Below are positions 31,948 through 40,577 of a stretch of DNA of 52,790 nucleotides, piece after piece (positions within the stretch are counted from its first letter, which is position 1; each line of letters opens with the position of its first letter). A model generated the notes under the pieces. The model worked only from the letters and a program-made list of their open reading frames with translations, searched no databases and was not told where the DNA came from. Location: assembly GCA_014804775.1 (NCBI GenBank), contig JAAUZB010000059.1, positions 10,277 to 63,066 on the forward strand, given 5' to 3'. This DNA comes from Roseburia sp. (GTDB lineage Bacteria; Bacillota; Clostridia; Lachnospirales; Lachnospiraceae). Position numbers and translations under genes: made by a program.

Positions 31948-33025
31948 CTGTCTGCTCCCTCCTCACCGGAATTTCATCACTAATGGTTTCATAACTCTCC
32001 GCTCCTTCATCTGTATCTTGTTCAGTATCCTGTGTTACAGATGTTTCTGTTCTTGCATCCTTTCCGGTTATCGGATCATACAACACATTCCCATCTTCGT
32101 CATAGATCACGATCGGATCATTCCAGTCAATTGCCGCATCATACGCAGTTCCATTATATTGAGGTTCATCATCGCGTGACACATACCTGAAAAAACCAAT
32201 TCCATCTACATAATAGTATCCGGTTTTAAGCCAGTCCGGAATTGTGACCGAAATACAGTTGCTGTGCAAAAATTCATAATCATATGTCGTAAACGATTCC
32301 ATATGGCAGAACGTATGAATGTCCGCACGCATCTCATAATCCTGATAATAAGTCCCTGTATACCATTCACATACATATTTTTTGTCTTTTTCCAATCCTG
32401 ACACAGTACCGCCATCAGTAATCTGTTCATCTCTGATAGGAACTCCCCCGATTTTATCCAGAAAGAGATTAGATATATTCGTATATTGATTCAACACGTT
32501 TGCATCTGATGCAGGATAAATATATCCTTTATATCCCTTTCCTTCTGAATTAATAATACGGTAATGCCCGCTATTATCCCCTACCATATTCGCAACACCG
32601 ATCGTATATCCGAAGTCTGCATATCTTTCCCAGCTTATCCCGTCGTATGGAACATATAAAGGTGATATATAAAGCAATTCGTCTCCCGGACGCAGAGTCG
32701 GTATATCAGAATCGTTCGAACTTGCAAACCATACTGTGTGATCAACCATGGAATCTTTATCCCAATTGGTATCCCCTGCCGGACATAGCAAAAACACGCC
32801 TGTATGGGCTGTCCCATTAAGATCCTCCTTTATGCCAGATTCGTTCTCATTATGCCATACGTAATAACGGTTGTTTTCTAACGCATCAACTGACAACACC
32901 GTTTTTGTGGCTTCTCCCTCTTCTTCTATTGTTTTAAATGACAACATTCCTGCAGAATAAAGTATGTATGCAAGTGTACCGATAATCGCTACCGATAAGA
33001 GAGAAATCAAAATTTTTTTATTCAT
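31934..33025 (-). CDS. Membrane-anchored extracytoplasmic protein, 363 aa
   Basis: One N-terminal helix (ILISLLSVAIIGTLAYILYS, residues about 4-23) anchors a large outer domain rich in Tyr, Trp and Asp (YYVWHNENESG, GVFLLCPAGDTNW, CEWYTGTYYQDYE). The C-terminus is acidic and disordered and ends RREQTDERI. It is encoded in the T4SS operon just after the PrgI/VirB3-like gene with an 8-base overlap. No family is recognised; a VirB8/TcpC-like or mating-surface role is possible. Confidence 0.6.
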   Translation of the reverse strand: MNKKILISLLSVAIIGTLAYILYSAGMLSFKTIEEEGEATKTVLSVDALENNRYYVWHNENESGIKEDLNGTAHTGVFLLCPAGDTNWDKDSMVDHTVWFASSNDSDIPTLRPGDELLYISPLYVPYDGISWERYADFGYTIGVANMVGDNSGHYRIINSEGKGYKGYIYPASDANVLNQYTNISNLFLDKIGGVPIRDEQITDGGTVSGLEKDKKYVCEWYTGTYYQDYEMRADIHTFCHMESFTTYDYEFLHSNCISVTIPDWLKTGYYYVDGIGFFRYVSRDDEPQYNGTAYDAAIDWNDPIVIYDEDGNVLYDPITGKDARTETSVTQDTEQDTDEGAESYETISDEIPVRREQTDERI

Positions 33026-33584
33026 ACTGGCACTCTCCTGTCTCTATGCTGTAATCCACTGTCGCAACAGTATGATGTACTTCCTCTTTTTTCAGATTTC
33101 CTATTAAAGCAAGTGCAATGATTAACGCTGCTGCTGATATCGCAATTCCGACCAATAGCTTAATAAGGAGTTTTTTGTGTTCCTCCTGGGATACGTTTTG
33201 CTGCTGCCGCTTTTGCAGCTCCTCTTCCCTTATAATCCGCGCAGCAGAATTTCTTAGATGCACTATATCTTCCGTGGAACTGGAATAGAATGCTTTGGAC
33301 GGTTTGGAAATGATTAGTCTTAAATACCTGATTAAAGACAGATCCTGATTATAATTGCATCCAAAAGCAACACCTGCGATTAAAGGAAAAAGTGTGATTA
33401 CTATGATAAGGTTCGTATTGATGTCCCAGAAAAAGCTCCCTATCAGGTTTATTCCTATCGCGGTCACTATGCTTCCAATAAGTATCCCTTTTTGCAGTAT
33501 CGTCTGATACTGTAAATAGGGAATTCCCATAAAAGCATCTGAATTTATTTCCTCAAGATTCACATTTCGATTCATTGTCGCCAT
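33018..33584 (-). CDS. PrgI/VirB3-like membrane protein, 188 aa
   Basis: There are two closely spaced helices near residues 33-80 (ILIGSIVTAIGINLIGSFFW, LIIVITLFPLIAGVAFG), a soluble middle domain, and a third helix near residues 145-165 (LLVGIAISAAALIIALALIG). The early helix pair with RYLRLIISKPSK is typical of PrgI/TcpE/VirB3-type proteins of conjugation operons. The likely role is a part of the inner-membrane channel next to VirB4 and VirB6. A copy of the TTGTGCCAA palindrome lies 20 bases upstream of its start. Confidence 0.65.
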   Translation of the reverse strand: MATMNRNVNLEEINSDAFMGIPYLQYQTILQKGILIGSIVTAIGINLIGSFFWDINTNLIIVITLFPLIAGVAFGCNYNQDLSLIRYLRLIISKPSKAFYSSSTEDIVHLRNSAARIIREEELQKRQQQNVSQEEHKKLLIKLLVGIAISAAALIIALALIGNLKKEEVHHTVATVDYSIETGECQYE

Positions 33585-33603
33585 TCTTTTTTACCTCATA
33601 CAA

Positions 33604-33628
33604 AGTTTGTGCCAAGTTGGCACAAACT
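33604..33628. promoter_or_regulatory. Palindrome TTGTGCCAA-N-TTGGCACAA, copy 1
   Basis: Perfect 12-bp arms (AGTTTGTGCCAA) around one base. Lies between virB6-like and prgI-like genes, 20 bases before the latter start. Confidence 0.85.
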
Positions 33629-34514
33629 AGAAAAATTTCTGCAGAACACCGTCTGTTCCTTTTATTAATCCTGCAATCATAATCGGTGTAATCGCATTCT
33701 GGATGGAAATATACAATACTTTTTCATGCAGCGTCAGCGAATTATAGTCAAATACAATGAGTCCGCTCATTAATGCCACTCCCAATTTGACACATATCAC
33801 CATAAACGCCCCACTGAGGCAAAACCCAAAAAAGGATTTCAGATAATGTGTAGTAACCCTTGTTGCCTCGCCACTTCCTGATCCCATTGCTACGGCAATA
33901 CTTGAGAACGGTAAAATGGCAAGCGGCTTAATAATTCTCTGAAAAGCACTTGAGAGGATTGATATGCAGGATGCGACTATAATAATCAACGTAACTATTG
34001 ATGTGAGGAAAAACAAAAATTTCGTCATCAGAAAATCCGTCCATTCACTCAGCAACTGTAACAGATCCGCCCATAATGACACCATATGAACTTCTACCGA
34101 CGGTTTCACATCTGCTTCTGCAATTACATTTTTCAAATCATCTGACATGCTCAAAGTATAAGAAGAGGCACTGCCAAATTTGTTTGTTATTCCATCTGCG
34201 ATCTGCATAATGTATCCCATAATATCCCACAGATTGGCTAATATCCCAACCATGATACCAAATTTCAGTACATCCCCAAAAAAACGCTTGACCTGCTGGT
34301 CTGGAGGACAAGAAGTCACGTCCTTACATATTGCAATCAGAAAAAACACAATCGCAATTGGAATTGCAATATTTGATATGGAATTATACAAAGTCCTGGT
34401 TGTTACATAAACAGATCCGCTGGCGTTGGTCGGTGATGTTGTAAATAATGTCATCGCAATGCTGATAAGCGTATTCCATATGCCATATGCTACTTCATAT
34501 ACATTTTCAATCAT
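33627..34514 (-). CDS. VirB6/TrbL-like polytopic channel protein
   Basis: A 295-aa membrane protein with about six helices. The conserved hydrophobic core includes IAIPIAIVFFLIAICKDV near residue 50, ILANLWDIMGYIMQ near 95, the central double helix FLFFLTSIVTLIIIVASCIS near 165, and PLAILPFSSIAVAMG near 200, all typical of VirB6/TrbL-type proteins in Gram-positive conjugation. It would line the DNA translocation channel. It follows the VirB2-like gene and precedes the PrgI-like gene. Confidence 0.82.
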   Translation of the reverse strand: MIENVYEVAYGIWNTLISIAMTLFTTSPTNASGSVYVTTRTLYNSISNIAIPIAIVFFLIAICKDVTSCPPDQQVKRFFGDVLKFGIMVGILANLWDIMGYIMQIADGITNKFGSASSYTLSMSDDLKNVIAEADVKPSVEVHMVSLWADLLQLLSEWTDFLMTKFLFFLTSIVTLIIIVASCISILSSAFQRIIKPLAILPFSSIAVAMGSGSGEATRVTTHYLKSFFGFCLSGAFMVICVKLGVALMSGLIVFDYNSLTLHEKVLYISIQNAITPIMIAGLIKGTDGVLQKFF

Positions 34515-34561
34515 TTCTTTACCTCAAAAAGCTATGCTGGAATAAGCAAGCAGTGTTTATA

Positions 34562-34897
34562 TTACATCAATGCTGCCACAAATGCAGATATACCAATCAT
34601 AATGCCGCCTGCAATCATAGTATAGATTGCCTGATGTTCGCCGTTCTGATCCATTTTCTGAAATGAAACAGCAAACTTTAATCCGCCATAACCAAGCACA
34701 ATTATACCCGCTGCTGCGATAATGGAAAACATAACCGTTTTCAGCTTGTTAAGCGGACTAAGGTATGATGCATCTCCTGCATAAACAGGAATCGGGGATG
34801 TTATGTATGCTACTGTCAATGCCACAACTACTGTTTTAACAGTTTCTTTCACTTTATCTGTAGCCACTTTTGCCTTTACCAAAAATTTTTTTATCAT
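34562..34897 (-). CDS. VirB2/Maff2-type small membrane subunit, 111 aa
   Basis: A basic N-terminus (KKFLVKAKVATDKVKETVK), a first hydrophobic segment with a possible signal cut after VYA near residue 40, then two helices (VMFSIIAAAGIIVLGYGGLK and AGGIMIGISAFVAALM). This is the layout of TrbC/VirB2-like subunits and of Maff2-family proteins of Firmicute elements. It lies between the coupling protein and VirB6-like genes. GGAGG is well placed. Confidence 0.72.
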   Translation of the reverse strand: MIKKFLVKAKVATDKVKETVKTVVVALTVAYITSPIPVYAGDASYLSPLNKLKTVMFSIIAAAGIIVLGYGGLKFAVSFQKMDQNGEHQAIYTMIAGGIMIGISAFVAALM

Positions 34898-34914
34898 ATC
34901 AATTTCCTCCGAAA

Positions 34915-37272
34915 TTACTCTTTAAAGTTCCTCGCCTGCGAAAGTCGTTCCGAAAATTCCTCAATTTCCTTCGATGACATATGTACTCCGAAATACTTTA
35001 CTATCTCTTCGTACTCATAGCCTGTTCGGATCAGTTTATCCAGTCCCTTGATCTGAATTGCCTCAAATCCCTTATTTCTCAGCCGCTGTACAACAATCAG
35101 CTGATCAGAGGTATAAGAATCCAGATCAAGCGTATTTCTCCGCTCTTCTTCAATAGCTTTTGCCGTGGCATCATATACTGCATTCCAGTATTCCTGCGTT
35201 GTTGCATCGCAACCGGGAACCGGCACATGATGCGAATCCAGCGTAGCTATTAAATCAAGTTCCTCTTCCCTTAATACCGCTACCTTTATTCCGTCCTCCC
35301 TGCAGCTTTGCAGATAGGATTCAGCATCATCCCCAATCAGAATATCCGGTAATTGATCACACAGTGATTTGCTGTAGTCCACAAAACGGTTTTCTACTAC
35401 TGTTTTGTGCTTTGCTCTGTACGGCTTTTTACGTGTTAAAAGGGGATAAAGCGGACTGTCCTCAAATTTACACTTTTGTACCCACAATGGATCTGTTCCT
35501 TTAATCGCAATGGCGCACGGACCGTCTTTGTCCATTCCAAACATATCCTCCTGCGAGAAAAGCGGCTTTTCCATCACATCTTCATTCTCTGAAAAGCTCC
35601 CCTGCATTCCCCGTGTCAGTCCGGTTGTCTGCTTATGGATCGTCATTGTTCCGAACATCTTGGACAAATACTCGCAGCTGTCAATATCCGGAGCACCTAG
35701 AATATCAATAATAGACATATTTCCGATTAAGTTTTTATCAAGATCATGTTCCGGAAACTTGTTCTTCAGCTGCATAAGATTCTGCACGATCACAATCGCA
35801 CTCATGCCTCTGGATCGCATGGTGGACAGTCGGTCTACAAATGAATCCGGTAATGTAATGTTGTTAAACTCGTCCATCAGAAACGTCAGATGTTCCGGAA
35901 GCGTATCATGCAATGACGGATCAATGGTTGTAAGATGATACAATTCATCAAAAAACAACGAGTATACCATAGAAGTGATCCAGTCATAATACCGCTTGTC
36001 CTCTGATGTCACGATGTAAAGAATCCTCTTTCCGGTAGGCGATTTTTTGCCCTTTTTGCAGTAGCCAAATGAATTCGTAATGTCAATATCATCCTCCGAA
36101 AGCAGCTCCTTGACACAGTTTAATTTCATATATTTACAGTGGGCATCCAGCGAAGCTACAATAGATGACGTAGTTTCCTGCGCCCCTGTATAAAACTTTT
36201 CAACATCTACAAATCCTTTGATATGTTCTGTCTGTGGTACTCCATTCGTATATGTACCTTTTTTCCATTCTTCATCCGCCCTGAGAAAACGATTGTAAAT
36301 TCCTTTCTCATCGGAGTTATCAATACCCATTGTCTGCGGATCTTGTTTTACTGCTGTGCTCTCCAATAGTTCTACAAAACACTTCCAGTTTTTCTTTTTC
36401 TCCGGATAGGTATAATGCATCAAATACAAAATGCATGTCAGAAGAACCTCGGCACTGTTTTCAAAAAATGCATCTGGCTTATCTCCCGGCGTCGATGTTG
36501 CTTTAAACAGGATCTGCGCCAATGACATAATGTCAGATTCATTTCTCAGATACCTGAACGGATTAAAATGAATACTGTGCTCCATCGCCTCTTCCGATTC
36601 CACATTCAATACAAGCACTTCATATCCGTTATCCTCAAAATACTGCCCCGTCTGTTTTGACAGTTCTCCTTTGGGATCTGTCACAAGAAAGCATCCTGTC
36701 AGCATCGAAAGTATAGGACGTGCAAGACGAAATGTCTTACCGGTTCCCGGCGGACCTACAATTAAGAAGTTAAGATTGGACGTATGCTTATTATCCAAAT
36801 TTACATAGCATCCTTCCGCGATCCAGTAATTGTGTGTATTTACTGTTACAGGATATTGGGGGGCTGCACAGTCTCCAAAATTAACTTCGACTTCATTCTT
36901 TTTGTCATGGTTCGCGAACTTTTTTGAAAAACTTACGACATCTCCCCAATGCGCATCTCCGTGCTCTCTGCCTCTGTACGGATGCTTGATAGCTGTAATA
37001 AAATATAAATATCCAAGTGTCCAGGCTATTTCAAAAACACAGACACAAGCAGGCGTTGCTTTCGTAATGCCTACAATAAAATGATGTTCCACCCATACAA
37101 ATTCATAAAAGTTGTTCATCCAGTCTGTGATGGAGCATTCAGGCAGCCATGCAGCCCCCCAAAGAAATGCCAAATACAAAACAACTAAAAAACCCACACT
37201 ATATTTTATAAACTTCTCTTGGGGCGTTCCTTGCTCATTAATGATCACTGTCGGACTTCTTTTTCCTGCCAT
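34915..37272 (-). CDS. VirD4/TraG/PcfC-type coupling ATPase
   Basis: A 785-aa type IV coupling protein that links the relaxosome to the channel. Two N-terminal helices lie near residues 20-40 and 65-95. Walker A is VGPPGTGKTF near residue 167, the strand CFLVTDPKGELSKQ follows, and Walker B is LTFLMDEFNN near residue 460, then MRSRGMSAIVIVQNLMQLK. The C-terminal 150 residues are helical and acidic. The ATG at 37272 is taken as the start, with GGAGGG before it. The gene directly upstream encodes a PcfB-like protein, the usual pairing. Confidence 0.93.
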   Translation of the reverse strand: MAGKRSPTVIINEQGTPQEKFIKYSVGFLVVLYLAFLWGAAWLPECSITDWMNNFYEFVWVEHHFIVGITKATPACVCVFEIAWTLGYLYFITAIKHPYRGREHGDAHWGDVVSFSKKFANHDKKNEVEVNFGDCAAPQYPVTVNTHNYWIAEGCYVNLDNKHTSNLNFLIVGPPGTGKTFRLARPILSMLTGCFLVTDPKGELSKQTGQYFEDNGYEVLVLNVESEEAMEHSIHFNPFRYLRNESDIMSLAQILFKATSTPGDKPDAFFENSAEVLLTCILYLMHYTYPEKKKNWKCFVELLESTAVKQDPQTMGIDNSDEKGIYNRFLRADEEWKKGTYTNGVPQTEHIKGFVDVEKFYTGAQETTSSIVASLDAHCKYMKLNCVKELLSEDDIDITNSFGYCKKGKKSPTGKRILYIVTSEDKRYYDWITSMVYSLFFDELYHLTTIDPSLHDTLPEHLTFLMDEFNNITLPDSFVDRLSTMRSRGMSAIVIVQNLMQLKNKFPEHDLDKNLIGNMSIIDILGAPDIDSCEYLSKMFGTMTIHKQTTGLTRGMQGSFSENEDVMEKPLFSQEDMFGMDKDGPCAIAIKGTDPLWVQKCKFEDSPLYPLLTRKKPYRAKHKTVVENRFVDYSKSLCDQLPDILIGDDAESYLQSCREDGIKVAVLREEELDLIATLDSHHVPVPGCDATTQEYWNAVYDATAKAIEEERRNTLDLDSYTSDQLIVVQRLRNKGFEAIQIKGLDKLIRTGYEYEEIVKYFGVHMSSKEIEEFSERLSQARNFKE

Positions 37273-37284
37273 AACGCCCTCCAT

Positions 37285-38778
37285 TTACCTGCTCTGATGC
37301 TGAGACATCACATGATCCTTTGAAGCTGCTTCCGAAATTTTCTTACCGAATTCTTCCGCCGTCATCGCTCTTGACTGTTTAACCTCATTTCCCTCATGTT
37401 TCACATAGAGAACCGTTGCATCGTTTTCAATTTCAAAAACGGCTTTTCCGTCTTTTATTCCCTCGTTAGCAATATTGGCAAAGTACAGGTCTTCATTTTC
37501 GTTAAGTCTCAGACGGAGTTTTCCCTCATGTATTGACAAATGTTCCGTGTCTACGCTGATTTTCATCCGATCACTCTCTATTTTTGCAGAGGCAAAACCT
37601 TTCATTTTTTCTGACACAGCCGTCTCAATCTCGTTCTTTACCTCTGCACTGCGAAAAACCTCCTTGCCCTCTTTTATTGCATTCTCGACATTAATCTCTG
37701 ACTGGGGCCGGACTTTTCCATGATAGTCCATGTATGCCTGCAGCTTTTCCTGACTGTCAAACAGACGGCACTCCGTTCCCTCGATCATTCCCGCCTGATC
37801 AAGCATTTCCGGAAGAACATTTGAATTCCACTGATCTTTCGTCATATTGTGATCGCTGAACTGATGTATTTCACCGCTTTCGTTTTTTAAGGCATATTCG
37901 CTGTAAACAAGACCTGTTTCCTGATCCACTTCGAATTTTCTGGTTACAATTGCACCGTGATCCGGAAAGTAAAACGTCAGCTGTGTATCCGGCATATAAC
38001 TTTTGTCTCTGATTGGAGAAAAGCATTCTTTTGCAGGCATTTTCCTTCCAACCTCGACACCCTTTTCATACTCTGCCATTGCTCTTTCCGGATTTGTCTC
38101 AAATTCTGTGCCCTTTGCCAGCCGCAGATAGTCCACAAAACTTATTGTTGCATTTTTATTTGTGACAACATCCTCTCCGTAAACAACCCACTTTTCTGCT
38201 TCCGCCTTCGCCTGTAACAGGTTTTCGATCCTTGTTTCAATCGCCGCTTTATTCTCCGGCTTGGCATTTCGAAGTTTTTCCTTCTCCTCTGCAAGCTTCC
38301 TGTCATACTCCTGTACCGTATTTTTATCTTTCTCCAGTCGCTTTGATGCAGTCTTTTCTATTAAAGCGTCCCAAATGGCAGCTTCCTGTGCTGGAACAAT
38401 GACCGGGGTCAGCCCGTCTCCTGGAATAAAGTCGACGGTGGACGCCCAATGCAGACCGTCCTTTTCTGCAAGCTGCAGTATTTCTTCCATATCTTCTTTA
38501 CGGAGATTTATTACCTGCGGCGGTCCGTTTTGAGATAGCTTAAAAATCTCCTCAATGCTTTTTTCCCCTGGCTCATTTAATGCCTTTGTTTCCTTCTTTT
38601 CCTTCTTTTCTTCCTTCTTCTCCTTTTTTTTCTCCTTCTTTTCGGTATGCCTGTCTCCCAATCTCATCAGTGCCAACGTCATGCGATAAAGAATCTGGGC
38701 AAGCTCTACCGGCGCTTTCACAGCCATTGTAATGCCTCGGATTTCCAACTCACACACCTGAGCTATTTCATCAGCCAT
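37285..38778 (-). CDS. PcfB-like (DUF3801) relaxosome accessory protein, extended
   Basis: The N-terminal 45 residues (ELEIRGITMAVKAPVELAQI then LYRMTLALMRLG) match the start of PcfB/DUF3801 proteins, which sit before PcfC coupling proteins and help dock the relaxosome. A Lys/Glu run follows (EKKEKKKEKKEEKKEKKE, residues about 46-63), then a charged coiled region and a C-terminal half with beta-rich segments. At 497 aa it is far longer than PcfB itself (about 150-180 aa). It ends SQHQSR, a weak form of the basic tail. It is first in its operon, behind the shared promoter box. Confidence 0.65.
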   Translation of the reverse strand: MADEIAQVCELEIRGITMAVKAPVELAQILYRMTLALMRLGDRHTEKKEKKKEKKEEKKEKKETKALNEPGEKSIEEIFKLSQNGPPQVINLRKEDMEEILQLAEKDGLHWASTVDFIPGDGLTPVIVPAQEAAIWDALIEKTASKRLEKDKNTVQEYDRKLAEEKEKLRNAKPENKAAIETRIENLLQAKAEAEKWVVYGEDVVTNKNATISFVDYLRLAKGTEFETNPERAMAEYEKGVEVGRKMPAKECFSPIRDKSYMPDTQLTFYFPDHGAIVTRKFEVDQETGLVYSEYALKNESGEIHQFSDHNMTKDQWNSNVLPEMLDQAGMIEGTECRLFDSQEKLQAYMDYHGKVRPQSEINVENAIKEGKEVFRSAEVKNEIETAVSEKMKGFASAKIESDRMKISVDTEHLSIHEGKLRLRLNENEDLYFANIANEGIKDGKAVFEIENDATVLYVKHEGNEVKQSRAMTAEEFGKKISEAASKDHVMSQHQSR

Positions 38779-38836
38779 TCCATATCTCCCTTCTACTGAT
38801 TTATTTTCATTAGGATAACACCCACGAAAAGAAAGA

Positions 38837-38860
38837 GTGTTATGCTCTAAACCATATTTT
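38837..38860 (-). promoter_or_regulatory. Shared promoter box, copy 2 (PcfB-like operon)
   Basis: GTGTTATGCTCTAAACCATA on the plus strand matches the copies at 21882 and 48851 at most positions. On the minus strand the box abuts CATAAC as a -10, about 60 bases upstream of the PcfB-like start. Confidence 0.6.
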
Positions 38861-38875
38861 CAGAAAAAATGTTGA

Positions 38876-38905
38876 CAAAAAAATACTGCACCAAAATAGT
38901 GCAGT
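38876..38905 (-). terminator. Terminator after the NlpC/P60 gene
   Basis: ACTGCAC and GTGCAGT form a stem followed by ATTTTTTT on the minus strand, 18 bases after the gene. It separates the VirB4-NlpC transcript from the PcfB-VirD4 transcript. Confidence 0.85.
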
Positions 38906-38923
38906 GTTTTCCTGTAAGCATAT

Positions 38924-40525
38924 TTAATAAGGTCTTGCTATTTTAACTACATTATTACTTCTGACATCACAGTATACTACCCCCCATGATGGTCCCCTTG
39001 CCTCCACCATCTTATCTGCTCCATTAATCTTTCCTACGTATATTGCAACATGGTAGATTCCCAGATACCTTCCATTATCCGAACCTCCGTAAAATATCAG
39101 ATCTCCCGGCATCATCCGGTCTTTAATAAGTCTGTCTGTCAATACCAGTTCATAGCATTCACTCGCAGCGCAGTAATTTCCGTCATTTGATATGTCTATT
39201 CCTGCCTGTCGATAGGAACGGTATGCCAGAGAGGAACAGTCAAATATATCCGCTGTAAGAGATCCGTGATATGCCTGATTGTAAGCACATCCAACCTTAG
39301 ACAGTGCATAACGGAGCACTATCTCCGGCGTTTTTGAAAGATCTGGATCATTTATATAGATTTCCTTAATAATATTATCAATTTCAGCACTCGTCAGATT
39401 TTGATACACATATCCGTCACCGTTGACATCCAGATCATAAGATTCTCCGGCATCCGAATTTGCTGCAATCACACCGCCAATTGCAGATATGCCAAAAATC
39501 AGAAATACACAAATAATCAAAAAAATAGACGCGGGAACGATTAGTGCACCAATGGCTGCTGATACCCAGTTTGCTATTGCAATTCCAACTGTTTTGACAG
39601 CATTGACCGTTAACTGTTTTATTCCATTCGTAAATGTGTTCAGCAATCCTGCACTTCCATCTTTTAATAAATCCCCTGTTCCCTGTCCAGACATATCCCC
39701 CAGCTGGTTCTGCATACCCTTTTTCGCACTGAACATTTTGGATGCCGCCGTCATGGCAGCGGCTTTTCTCACTTCCTTATTTTCTTTTCTGTCAGATGCT
39801 TTCTTGCGTTCCTTTGCCTGAGCCAGCTTTTCTTCCCTGTTTTTAAAATACGATTCACCGGATGTTTTCTGTTCCGGTTTCATGAATTTCGCATCATCCG
39901 GCTCTGTAAATGCTTCTGCACCTGCCTTTTCCTTAAATCGTGCGTTTGAACTATTAAACACTTCCTCTTGTGAGGGTGACTTATTTATTTCCTTTAGTTC
40001 CTTTTTTAGCTGTTTCTGCTCTGCCCTGGCATCCTTTGCTTCTTTCTTGTAATGTCTTTTCCTTTCCCGTGCCCGGTCCGCACCATGATTGAATGAAATT
40101 TCCGCCTTTGCATCTATATGGGATGCCGCAGCTTCATTTTCTTCCGGTTTTATATTTTCGAAAGCCTTTTCTGCTTTATCTGCAAAATGAACTGCTTTTT
40201 CACGAAACGCAGATTCTGATGTTTCTGTTCGACTGGTGGCTTTGGAATCTATGTATTTATGATTGGGCTCTCTCTTGAATACAGGGTTTTCACTTTTTCC
40301 TGAATATTTCACATCATGGTCTGCCATCTCCTCATATATTCCGACTTGTGCGCTGTATTCTTCTTCCCTCGTTGCTTCCTGCTCTTCCGGTTCTCTACTG
40401 ACAAAATTTGTATTATCTGTAGCCTTCTCCGATTTTATATTTCCGAAAACTTTTTCCGTTTTATCTGTAAAGTTCTTGGATTTATCACAAAATCTTTCCT
40501 CCACATCTTCATCCTTGAATGTCAT
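38924..40525 (-). CDS. NlpC/P60 cell-wall hydrolase of the conjugation system
   Basis: A 533-aa membrane-anchored hydrolase. The first 300 residues are charged and disordered (many KAEKAFENIKPE-like repeats, then KKEAKDARAEQKQLKKELKE). A membrane helix follows near residues 325-355 (VPASIFLIICVFLIFGI). The C-terminal NlpC/P60 domain carries the catalytic Cys in FDCSSLAYRSYRQAG and the His in IYHVAIYVG. It would cut peptidoglycan to let the channel pass, the job of VirB1/PrgK proteins. The start ATG at 40525 has GGAGGGAGG upstream; the reading from TTG at 40561 passes through the regulatory palindrome and is unlikely. Confidence 0.85.
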   Translation of the reverse strand: MTFKDEDVEERFCDKSKNFTDKTEKVFGNIKSEKATDNTNFVSREPEEQEATREEEYSAQVGIYEEMADHDVKYSGKSENPVFKREPNHKYIDSKATSRTETSESAFREKAVHFADKAEKAFENIKPEENEAAASHIDAKAEISFNHGADRARERKRHYKKEAKDARAEQKQLKKELKEINKSPSQEEVFNSSNARFKEKAGAEAFTEPDDAKFMKPEQKTSGESYFKNREEKLAQAKERKKASDRKENKEVRKAAAMTAASKMFSAKKGMQNQLGDMSGQGTGDLLKDGSAGLLNTFTNGIKQLTVNAVKTVGIAIANWVSAAIGALIVPASIFLIICVFLIFGISAIGGVIAANSDAGESYDLDVNGDGYVYQNLTSAEIDNIIKEIYINDPDLSKTPEIVLRYALSKVGCAYNQAYHGSLTADIFDCSSLAYRSYRQAGIDISNDGNYCAASECYELVLTDRLIKDRMMPGDLIFYGGSDNGRYLGIYHVAIYVGKINGADKMVEARGPSWGVVYCDVRSNNVVKIARPY

Positions 40526-40552
40526 AGCCGGCCTCCCTCCTGCCCTCTTGGT

Positions 40553-40571
40553 TTGTGCCAATTTGGCACAA
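40553..40571. promoter_or_regulatory. Palindrome TTGTGCCAA-N-TTGGCACAA, copy 2
   Basis: Perfect 9-bp arms around one base, between virB4 and the NlpC/P60 gene, 28 bases before the latter start. Confidence 0.85.
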
Positions 40572-40577
40572 GGTATA